Shown here: piece after piece, positions 1 through 5,264 of the stretch
How positions within the stretch are numbered: the first letter of the stretch is position 1
Layout of the letters: each line of letters begins with the position of its first letter
Assembly: GCA_051306415.1 (NCBI GenBank)
Contig: JBPPNE010000075.1
Span: forward strand, 1 to 5,701
DNA length: 5,701 nucleotides
Reading direction: 5' to 3'
Origin: CBDDRG01 sp051306415
GTDB lineage: Bacteria; Pseudomonadota; Gammaproteobacteria; Pseudomonadales; Porticoccaceae
The notes under the pieces: generated by a model
The model's input: the letters and a program-made list of their open reading frames with translations, nothing else
What the model was told of the DNA's origin: nothing
Database searches by the model: none
Translations under genes and position numbers: made by a program

Positions 1-937
1 CCGGGCCGGTAAAGGTGGCGGCGCGGATCAGCTCGCCGGTGATCAAGGGTTCTTCCTCAGGGCGCAGGAACAGCGCGTGGCCGCGGTGCACCGACAGATA
101 GCGGGCATCGGCGGGTTCATAGTTTTCGTAAAGTGCGCGGTAGCCATCGAGCAGCGCAGTCAGCTCTGTGGGCGCGGACAGATTCAGATCGCCGACGCCG
201 GCTTCGACCAGGTTGTGGGGGATCACCGCCGCGAAGGGCCCCGCCTGGGCTTTTACCCGGGGGCTGTCGTAAGCCTCGCCCGGGCGCAGCACGCAACCAC
301 CAACGAAGGCGGTTTTGATGAAATCGCCGGGATCGCGGTGGGCGTGCCGATAGGCCTGATTCATTGCCGCCAGCGCCGCGACGGCAGTAGCGGTGTCCGC
401 CATCGCAGTGATCCAGTGCGCGCCGAGTTCCGCGGTCAGTTGTTGACTTCGCGGCCCCATGGCGGAGATATGCACGGGCAGATCGGGGTCGGTGCGGATC
501 AGGCCGTATTCCGGGTTCAGGAAGCGGATCTTGTGAACACTGCCCTCGCACTCCCAGTCCACGGTTTCTTCCGCGAGCAGCGCCCGCACGACCCGCAGGT
601 AGTCTTCCAGCTCCGCCAGCCGCACCGGCGGCAGGCCCATGGCGCGGCGCGCGGTGAAGCCGGTGCCGATGCCGAAATCGATGCGTCCCGGCGCCAGTTG
701 ATTGAGCGAGGCCAGTGCACAGGCGGTCGCCGGCGCGATGCGGTTGGACGGCACCAGCACGCCGGTGCCGAGGCGGATCCTTTCGGTCTTCATCGCGGCG
801 GCCGCCATCGCCACAAAGGGGTCCGCGCACAGCATCTGGGTGTCGTAAAACCAGGCGTGGGTGAAGCCGAGGGACTCCGCCCGCTGCACGACCTTCCAGG
901 CCTCGGCGGAGGTGGCGAGCTGAATGCCGAATTCCAT
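1..937 (-). CDS. Luciferase-like (LLM class) flavin/F420-dependent oxidoreductase, C-terminus cut by window edge
   Basis: The reading frame is open from an ATG at 937-935 to the left edge: 312 residues with no stop, so only a short C-terminal tail can be missing (the family is usually about 300-350 aa). Luciferase-fold hallmarks seen are an N-terminal strand MEFGIQLATS, a GFTHAWFYDTQ segment (residues 24-34) that starts the first beta-alpha repeats, RIRLGTGVLVP (53-63), and LAPGRIDFGIGTGFTARRAMG (81-101), which matches the family's conserved GR-x-x-x-G-x-G-T/W-G stretch near the cofactor. VHISAMGPRSQQL (155-167) fits the region that grips the cofactor phosphate. The enzyme is probably a cytoplasmic TIM barrel of the methylenetetrahydromethanopterin-reductase-like group, using F420 or FMN; neither cofactor nor substrate can be decided here. 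The start is supported by AGGGGAA (plus-strand 943-949) five bases upstream. It lies 50 bp behind the dienelactone-hydrolase-like gene and is probably co-transcribed. It differs clearly from the other luciferase-like protein in the window, so the pair is not a recent duplication. Confidence 0.88.
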   Translation of the reverse strand, partial: MEFGIQLATSAEAWKVVQRAESLGFTHAWFYDTQMLCADPFVAMAAAAMKTERIRLGTGVLVPSNRIAPATACALASLNQLAPGRIDFGIGTGFTARRAMGLPPVRLAELEDYLRVVRALLAEETVDWECEGSVHKIRFLNPEYGLIRTDPDLPVHISAMGPRSQQLTAELGAHWITAMADTATAVAALAAMNQAYRHAHRDPGDFIKTAFVGGCVLRPGEAYDSPRVKAQAGPFAAVIPHNLVEAGVGDLNLSAPTELTALLDGYRALYENYEPADARYLSVHRGHALFLRPEEEPLITGELIRAATFTGP

Positions 938-942
938 GGTTC

Positions 943-949
943 TTCCCCT
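943..949 (-). promoter_or_regulatory. Ribosome binding site of the leftmost luciferase-like gene
   Basis: On the minus strand this reads AGGGGAA, five bases before the ATG at 937. It fixes the start of a gene whose other end lies outside the window. Confidence 0.6.
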
Positions 950-987
950 GTCTATTTTATCGGTGCCGGATGCATCCCTCTTTTATG

Positions 988-1725
988 TTATGTCGCTTTC
1001 AGCTTGCGATCAAACAGTTCAAAGGCGATGTCCCAGTGACGCTCGGCGGCCTCGTGGTGGTAGCCCATGCGCTCGGGAAAGGCAAAGCCGTGGTGGGTGT
1101 CGGGTATCTTTTCGAGGACGTAGTCGGCGCCGTGTCGTTTAAGTGCGTCCGCGAGCGCCGCTATCTCGGCGTCGGGCACGAAGGGATCGTGTTCGGCGAA
1201 GCCGAAGTAGAGACTGCAATCGGGCAGGATGCGTGGAATCAGCAAATGCGCGGAATCCGGTTGTTGGGTGACGTGGGAGACACCGTAGAGGGATGCCATC
1301 GCCTTGAAGCGCTCGGGAAAGGCGCCGGTGACCGCGAGCACAAACTTGCCGCTCATGCAGTAGCCGATGCAGCCCATGGGGCCGGGCGTGGCCGCCGGCT
1401 GGGCATCGAGCCAGGCGATGAGCGAGCCGGTGTCGTGCACGATCATGGCGTTGGTGTGGGCTTGCAGCAGCTCCATCATGCGGCCACCCGCCTCGCGCAC
1501 ACCGTAGCGGTAGTAGAGATTCGGGATCACCGCGAAGTAGCCGTGACGCGCGATGCGGCGCACGAACTCGTAGAGTTCGTCGCGCACCCCCGGCGCGTCC
1601 ATGTACAGGATCACCGGCGGGAAGGGACCAGCGCTGCGGGGCCGGGCGACAAAGCATTCCATGCTGCCGTCGGTGGTTGGTACCTGGACGAAACCCTCAT
1701 CGAGGGGGGGAGTCTGATCATTCAT
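988..1725 (-). CDS. Dienelactone hydrolase family protein (Cys-Asp-His alpha/beta-hydrolase)
   Basis: A complete 245-aa protein, the usual length for dienelactone hydrolases. The nucleophile elbow is GYCMSG (residues 121-126) with Cys123. The acid is Asp180 in AEHDPFVPD, and the base is a histidine in THHGFAFPERMG, most likely His212 directly before GF. This gives the Cys-Asp-His triad of the family (known biology), in which members cleave dienelactones or other small lactones and esters. The N-terminal half has YMDAPGVRDE (41-50) where classical enzymes carry a catalytic-site Glu in a Q-E-I-F-G-type motif; here Asp43 sits at that place, which points to a different branch and perhaps a different substrate. 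There is no signal peptide, so it is probably cytoplasmic. The ATG at 1725 has GGAG nine bases upstream and conserved sequence starts soon after. It sits between two luciferase-like oxidoreductase genes (36 and 50 bp gaps), which suggests it acts on a product of one of them. The ring-cleavage role in chlorocatechol pathways is not supported by the neighbours. Confidence 0.9.
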   Translation of the reverse strand: MNDQTPPLDEGFVQVPTTDGSMECFVARPRSAGPFPPVILYMDAPGVRDELYEFVRRIARHGYFAVIPNLYYRYGVREAGGRMMELLQAHTNAMIVHDTGSLIAWLDAQPAATPGPMGCIGYCMSGKFVLAVTGAFPERFKAMASLYGVSHVTQQPDSAHLLIPRILPDCSLYFGFAEHDPFVPDAEIAALADALKRHGADYVLEKIPDTHHGFAFPERMGYHHEAAERHWDIAFELFDRKLKAT

Positions 1726-1761
1726 GCAGGGAGTCTCCAGAGTTTGCAGCGATGCGGGTAT

Positions 1762-2676
1762 TCAGACGACGCTGTCGGCGGCGGCCTTGAAGCGGTGCGC
1801 GACTTCGATGTGCTGGTCGACCGACAGGCCTGCGTACATGGTCCAGCAGGCGAGATGGGTGGCGCCCAGGGCCTTCCAGGCCTGGATCTCCTCGCACCAG
1901 GCATCGGGCGAGCGCAGCGCGACATCTTCCGGCTTTTGTTTTCTGCCCGCCAGCACGCTGGCGTTGTTGACCGTGACCCAGGCTTCGATGCCGATGGTCG
2001 CCGGATCGCGGCCGGCCTCGCTGGCATAGCGATGCAATTTGTCGATCATGTGTTTGCCGGCATCATTGGGACGGAAGAAGGCGAACCAGCCGTCGGCCAG
2101 ACGCGCGATGCGCTGGATCATGGCGTCGGCCCAGCCGCCCATCCAGATCGGCATTGGCTGCTGGATGGGTAGCGGGTTGATGCCGGCCTGGGTGACCTTG
2201 TCCCAGCGGCCGTCGAAATCCACCAGATCCTTCGACCACAGTTCGCGCAGCAAGGTTATCTGCTCGTCCATGCGCTGGCCGCGGGTGGTGAAATCCTGAC
2301 CCAGTGCCTCGTACTCCACTTGGTTCCAGCCGATACCGACACCGAGACGCAGGCGCCCGCCGGAGAGCACATCCACCTCGGCGGCTTGCTTCGCCACCAA
2401 TGCTGTCTGCCGCTGCGGCAGGATGACGATGCCGGTGGCCAGCTCGAGCTTTTTCGTTGCCGCCGCCAGATAGCCCAGTAGCACAAAGGGCTCGTGGAAC
2501 TGGAATTCGTGGGTGTAGGGCCCCCAGAGTTTGTGGTGCGCGGCATTGGCGCCGAGCACGTGGTCGAATACCACGATGTGGTCGTAGCCCATGGCCTCAA
2601 TGGCCTGGGCGTAGTCGCGGATGGCGATGGGGTCGGTGCCGATCTCGGTGATCGGAAAAATGGCGCCCTTGCGCAT
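1762..2676 (-). CDS. LLM class F420-dependent-type oxidoreductase (TIGR03619-like)
   Basis: A 304-aa luciferase-fold protein starting MRKGAIFPIT. Motifs: DYAQAIEAMGYDHIVVFDHVLG (residues 21-42), LELATGIVILPQRQ (77-90), then LSGGRLRLGVGIGWNQVEYEALG (104-126), the strongest signature of this oxidoreductase group. PMPIWMGGWADAMIQRIARLADGWF (174-198) is the usual strand and helix that bind the cofactor phosphate. Family annotation usually says F420-dependent, but many proteobacterial members occur in organisms without known F420 synthesis, so FMN is an alternative. The frame stays open upstream to 2790, but those 38 codons give a low-complexity stretch rich in His, Asn, Thr and Ser with no family resemblance, while the ATG at 2676 has GAGGAGAG just upstream. 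I therefore choose 2676. It is followed after 36 bp by the dienelactone-hydrolase-like gene and preceded by a serine hydrolase on the same strand, consistent with one catabolic operon. No signal peptide; cytoplasmic. Confidence 0.9.
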   Translation of the reverse strand: MRKGAIFPITEIGTDPIAIRDYAQAIEAMGYDHIVVFDHVLGANAAHHKLWGPYTHEFQFHEPFVLLGYLAAATKKLELATGIVILPQRQTALVAKQAAEVDVLSGGRLRLGVGIGWNQVEYEALGQDFTTRGQRMDEQITLLRELWSKDLVDFDGRWDKVTQAGINPLPIQQPMPIWMGGWADAMIQRIARLADGWFAFFRPNDAGKHMIDKLHRYASEAGRDPATIGIEAWVTVNNASVLAGRKQKPEDVALRSPDAWCEEIQAWKALGATHLACWTMYAGLSVDQHIEVAHRFKAAADSVV

Positions 2677-2681
2677 GGCTG

Positions 2682-2689
2682 CTCTCCTC
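2682..2689 (-). promoter_or_regulatory. Strong ribosome binding site that decides the start at 2676
   Basis: The minus strand reads GAGGAGAG, with the AGGAG core seven bases before the ATG at 2676. It rules in favour of the shorter 304-aa product over an upstream ATG at 2790 in the same frame. Confidence 0.75.
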
Positions 2690-2695
2690 GGTGAT

Positions 2696-2720
2696 GTGCT
2701 GGAATGGATGGTGCTGGAAT
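2696..2720. repeat. Short direct repeat, two copies of GTGCTGGAAT
   Basis: Two exact 10-bp copies lie at 2696-2705 and 2711-2720, starting 15 bp apart, directly upstream of the ribosome binding site of the luciferase-like gene at 2676. They fall in the untranslated gap between that gene and the serine hydrolase gene. They could be a regulatory site or a chance duplication; no known operator is recognised. Confidence 0.4.
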
Positions 2721-2764
2721 CGGTGGTCCGCGTGGTAGTGTTGTTGTGATGATGGTCGCGCCCT

Positions 2765-2779
2765 GGCCCAAGCCGGGCC
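2765..2779. other. Small perfect hairpin in the gap between hydrolase and luciferase-like genes
   Basis: GGCCC (2765-2769) and GGGCC (2775-2779) are inverted repeats around a 5-base loop. Read in the direction of the operon (minus strand) the stem is not followed by a run of T, so it does not look like an efficient intrinsic terminator. It might mark an RNA-processing or partial attenuation point between the first and second genes of the operon, or be incidental in GC-rich DNA. Confidence 0.3.
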
Positions 2780-2804
2780 TTGTTGTGCACTTAATCGATG
2801 GCCC

Positions 2805-3902
2805 CTAATCGTCGGTCCACACCGGTCCGGATTTGACGATGCCGGCAAACCAGGGCAGTACGCGCTCGGTGTTGATGCGGTAGGGATAGGCGTGGCCCCA
2901 GTCCGGCAGTTCGTCGAAGCGCAGGTTGTAGCCGAGGCGATCCAGCAGGCCACAGGTGCTGCGCACCGATACGATGGGGAAAATGTGATCGAGCGCGCCG
3001 TGGATCACATAGAAGGGCACCTCCTTGCCCGCGCCGCGGCGTAGCAGTGGTTCGGCGACCTGGTGGAGTTCGCCGGCAATCGGCGCCACCGCCGCAAAAT
3101 ATTCCGGTGCCAGCAGGCCGAGCACATAGCTGAAGGTGCCGCCGTCGGACAGCCCGGTCAGGTAGACCCGGCGCCGGTCCACGGCGTGATCGCGGGCAAC
3201 CTGCTCGATCGCGCCAGTGACCGAGGCGGCGTCGATATGGGGCTTCACGATGGACCAGGTAACGTCGACGGACTTGGGTGCGAGCACCCGGTAGCCCGCC
3301 TGCAATGCCGGCCGAATCCAGGTCCACAGGTACTCGCGGCCGTGCCCGTAGCCACCGTGCAGCGCAACGATGAGTGGTCGCGACTCAGCGGGTGCGAGTT
3401 CATCGGGCACGAACAGCGAGTAGTCGTGGTGGGCATCCGTGGCCGAGTAATGAAAAATGCCGGTGGCTGCAGATGCGCCGGCGGTGGCAGCGAAGGCGGG
3501 ATTGTCACCGCGCCAATGGCGCGACACCACCGGTAGCTGATCGCGCCGGGCATGGAGAATTTCGAGCGCCTCGACCAACGCGATACGGCTTTCGAGAAAC
3601 GCATTGCTGAACAATTTGCCGCGCCCGTTGAGGTAGGTCTGGTAGGCGACCTCGCAGAGTCTCACCGCCTCGCTGAGACCCGCGTGGAAGTCCTCCAGGT
3701 GGCGGGGTGGCTCGATGTCGGCGAGCCCGCGTCGGGTTTGCGGCAGCAGCTCGTCCAGTGCGGCGCGCAGGCGTCCCTGCGAGAGTTCGACACCGCGGAA
3801 TTCGACGGTTTCGAATTCCTGTTCGAAGGCATCGAGAACGATGGCCAGATTGTCTTCCAGGCAGCCGATCTGCCAGCGGTAATCCCGCGTTGCCGAGTCC
3901 AT
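2805..3902 (-). CDS. Serine alpha/beta-hydrolase (esterase/PHB-depolymerase-like) with extra N-terminal helical domain
   Basis: A 365-aa protein in two parts. Residues 1 to about 145 are rich in charged and aliphatic residues, look alpha-helical and match no domain I recognise. Residues about 155-360 form an alpha/beta-hydrolase: oxyanion-hole LHGGYGHGRE (181-190), nucleophile elbow GLSDGG (250-255) with Ser252, acid Asp305 in HGALDHIFP, and base His337 in LPDWGHAYP. The HGG plus G-L-S-x-G-G layout resembles feruloyl-esterase, polyhydroxybutyrate-depolymerase and phospholipase/carboxylesterase-like enzymes that cleave ester bonds. Unlike the secreted polymer esterases it has no signal peptide, so an intracellular small-molecule substrate is more likely. 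The frame is open to an ATG at 3953, but the ATG at 3902 has GGGAGGGG just upstream and is preferred. It is the first gene of the presumed leftward operon and is divergent from the CoA-transferase. The exact substrate is unknown. Confidence 0.85.
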   Translation of the reverse strand: MDSATRDYRWQIGCLEDNLAIVLDAFEQEFETVEFRGVELSQGRLRAALDELLPQTRRGLADIEPPRHLEDFHAGLSEAVRLCEVAYQTYLNGRGKLFSNAFLESRIALVEALEILHARRDQLPVVSRHWRGDNPAFAATAGASAATGIFHYSATDAHHDYSLFVPDELAPAESRPLIVALHGGYGHGREYLWTWIRPALQAGYRVLAPKSVDVTWSIVKPHIDAASVTGAIEQVARDHAVDRRRVYLTGLSDGGTFSYVLGLLAPEYFAAVAPIAGELHQVAEPLLRRGAGKEVPFYVIHGALDHIFPIVSVRSTCGLLDRLGYNLRFDELPDWGHAYPYRINTERVLPWFAGIVKSGPVWTDD

Positions 3903-3905
3903 CGC

Positions 3906-3915
3906 GTCCCCTCCC
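3906..3915 (-). promoter_or_regulatory. Ribosome binding site of the serine hydrolase gene
   Basis: The minus strand carries GGGAGGGGAC a few bases before the ATG at 3902. No comparable purine-rich site is apparent before the alternative ATG at 3953, so the shorter product is favoured. Confidence 0.6.
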
Positions 3916-3957
3916 TGCCGGGGTCGGCCGCGCTGCGTTGGCGCGACATCCAAGGGG

Positions 3958-3986
3958 ATTTAACGGCGTTGCGGCGGCTGGCGCAA
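3958..3986 (-). promoter_or_regulatory. Candidate sigma70 promoter for the leftward hydrolase/oxidoreductase operon
   Basis: On the minus strand a -35-like TTGCGC (plus 3981-3986) is followed after exactly 17 bp by a -10-like TTAAAT (plus 3958-3963). Transcription would start near 3951 and give a leader of about 50 bases before the ATG at 3902. The -35 matches consensus only in TTG. A second -10-like TAAAAT lies at plus 3989-3994 but has no good -35. The initiation site at 3951 would also exclude the alternative start codon at 3953. Confidence 0.4.
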
Positions 3987-4004
3987 GTATTTTAGTGGCG
4001 CGGT

Positions 4005-4025
4005 GGCGGCGATTGCGTGGCCGCC
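4005..4025. promoter_or_regulatory. GC-rich inverted repeat in the divergent promoter region (possible operator)
   Basis: GGCGGC (4005-4010) and GCCGCC (4020-4025) form a perfect 6-bp inverted repeat with a 9-bp spacer. The spacer covers the candidate -35 box of the CoA-transferase promoter (4013-4018), so a protein bound here could control it and perhaps the leftward operon too. The half-sites are pure G and C in a GC-rich genome, so chance is a real alternative. No regulator gene is present in the window. Confidence 0.25.
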
Positions 4026-4041
4026 GGTGGCTCACTAGACT
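4013..4041 (+). promoter_or_regulatory. Candidate sigma70 promoter for the CoA-transferase gene
   Basis: TTGCGT (4013-4018) and TAGACT (4036-4041) are separated by exactly 17 bp. The -10 matches consensus at four of six positions, including the important first T, second A and last T. The start of transcription would be near 4048, giving a leader of about 18 bases before the ATG at 4066. This short leader fits the weak ribosome binding site seen there. Confidence 0.45.
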
Positions 4042-4065
4042 GGGCACTCAATAATCGACAATGGG

Positions 4066-5232
4066 ATGGAAAACCACGTGCTCAGTGCCACACCCCTCAC
4101 CGGTATTCGCGTCGTCGAACTCGGGCAAAATCTGGCGGCACCCTCGGCTGCTGCCATCCTCGCCGATATGGGCGCCACGGTGATCAAGGTGGAATCCATC
4201 AGCGGCGACGACGCCCGTCATTACGGCGCGCCGGTGGGCGAGAACTCGTCCATCGTGTTCGAGGCGTTCAACCGCAACAAGGAAGGTGTCAGTCTGGATT
4301 TGTCGCAAGAGAGTGAGCGCGCCTGGCTGCGTGATTTCATTGTCGCCAACGCCGATGTCTGCATCCAGAGCTTTCGCCCCGGCAAGACGGCGGAGATGGG
4401 GCTGGGCGCGGCGGCGTTAACGGTGCTCGCGCCACGGCTGATTTATTGCAATCTAGGCGCCTACGGCGGCGCCGGCCCACTGAGCGACCTGCCCGGCTAC
4501 GACCCGATGATGCAGGCGTTCAGCGGCATCATGAGCGTGACCGGCGATCCCGAGAGTTCGCCGGCACGGGTCGGCGTGCCGCTGGTGGATCTGGGCACCG
4601 GGCTCTGGCTCTGCGTCGGTGTGCTGGCCGCGCTGCGCGAGCGCGAGCGCACCGGCACCGGTGGCGTGGTGGACGTGTCACTGTTTGAAACCGCGCTGTC
4701 GTGGATGACGCTGCACTTTGCCAGCTTCGCCGCGAGCGGGAAAATTCCCCACCGCGCGGGCTCCGGCCTGCGCGGCGTCGCGCCCAACCGGGCCTACCAC
4801 ACCGCGTCCGGTGAACTGATGATTTCGGCGCTCAATAACAAGCTGTTTTTTGCGCTGGCGGACGTGCTTGGTCATCCAGAATGGCGAGACGACGTCGAAT
4901 TTGCCACTGCTCACGCCCGTGGTCGCCACCAGCATCGCGTCAATCACGCCGTCCAGGAGGTATTGTTGACGCGGCCACGGGACGAATGGGTGGCGCAGTT
5001 GACGGCGGCGGGGGTGCCCTGTTCGCCGATTCAGGATGTCGCCGAAGTGCTTGCCCATCCGCAGACTCATGCGACCGGCATGGTCGCGACCATCGCCGGA
5101 GCGATTCCCGCGATACTGCCGGCATTGCGTTTCGATGGTGAACGGCCGGGCCTGCGCACGCCGGCGCCCCGTCTGGGGGAGCACAACGACAAATACCGGG
5201 GCGGCAAGTCTCGGAATGAAAAGGGCGAATAG
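4066..5232 (+). CDS. CoA-transferase family III (CaiB/BaiF) protein
   Basis: A 388-aa protein of typical length for family III CoA-transferases and racemases (formyl-CoA transferase, CaiB, alpha-methylacyl-CoA racemase). Seen in order: PLTGIRVVELGQNLAAP (residues 10-26), the nucleotide-binding-like start; ADMGATVIKVE (33-43); NRNKEGVSLDL (69-79); SFRPGKTAEMGLG (102-114); YCNLGAYGGAGPLSDLPGYD (127-146); and VPLVDLGTGLW (171-181), where Asp175 corresponds to the catalytic aspartate that forms the acyl anhydride in this family. A second domain follows, ending PAPRLGEHND (366-375). It probably moves CoA onto a carboxylic acid intermediate in the cytoplasm; a racemase role is possible. The start is uncertain: ATG 4066 has only a weak GGG before it, and a GTG at 4078 (product 384 aa), with GGGATGGA seven bases upstream, begins closer to the conserved region. 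After GEHND the C-terminal tail is a charged stretch (KYRGGKSRNEKGE) unlike the usual family ending. It is divergent from the hydrolase operon. Confidence 0.92.
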   Translation: MENHVLSATPLTGIRVVELGQNLAAPSAAAILADMGATVIKVESISGDDARHYGAPVGENSSIVFEAFNRNKEGVSLDLSQESERAWLRDFIVANADVCIQSFRPGKTAEMGLGAAALTVLAPRLIYCNLGAYGGAGPLSDLPGYDPMMQAFSGIMSVTGDPESSPARVGVPLVDLGTGLWLCVGVLAALRERERTGTGGVVDVSLFETALSWMTLHFASFAASGKIPHRAGSGLRGVAPNRAYHTASGELMISALNNKLFFALADVLGHPEWRDDVEFATAHARGRHQHRVNHAVQEVLLTRPRDEWVAQLTAAGVPCSPIQDVAEVLAHPQTHATGMVATIAGAIPAILPALRFDGERPGLRTPAPRLGEHNDKYRGGKSRNEKGE

Positions 5233-5233
5233 C

Positions 5234-5262
5234 AGGTTTGGCTCAGAACCCGTCCAAAACCT
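5234..5262. other. Imperfect inverted repeat between CoA-transferase and IS element
   Basis: AGGTTTGG (5234-5241) pairs with CCAAAACCT (5254-5262) with one bulged A and a 12-base loop, immediately behind the CoA-transferase stop codon. It might act as a weak terminator for that gene and, read the other way, for the transposase, but no T-run follows on either side that would make it a canonical one. It fills almost all of the 32-bp gap between the two genes. Confidence 0.3.
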
Positions 5263-5264
5263 CG

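Noticed and set aside
77..1039. Long open frame of 320 codons on the plus strand opposite the leftmost luciferase-like gene
   Set aside because: The opposite strand encodes a clear family protein with a ribosome binding site. The plus-strand translation has no family resemblance and is the usual antisense open frame of GC-rich coding DNA.
970..2172. Plus-strand open frame of 400 codons covering the dienelactone-hydrolase-like gene and part of the second luciferase-like gene
   Set aside because: It runs antisense across two convincing genes and their intergenic gap and has no recognisable motif. Its length comes from low stop-codon frequency on the antisense strand.
2765..2788. Hairpin followed by a TTGTTGTG stretch as a plus-strand intrinsic terminator
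   Set aside because: No plus-strand gene ends here, the stem is only five base pairs and the T-rich stretch is broken by G. Read in the operon direction there is no T-run.
2677..2790. N-terminal extension of the luciferase-like protein to the ATG at 2790
   Set aside because: The 38 extra residues are low complexity (His, Asn, Thr, Ser runs), have no family match, and the strong ribosome binding site points to 2676.
3903..3953. N-terminal extension of the serine hydrolase to the ATG at 3953
   Set aside because: GGGAGGGG just before the ATG at 3902 supports the shorter form, and the likely transcription start near 3951 would leave the upstream ATG out of the message.
3063..3995. Plus-strand open frames of 157 and 147 codons opposite the serine hydrolase
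   Set aside because: They are antisense to a gene with a complete catalytic triad and show no domain or ribosome binding site of their own.
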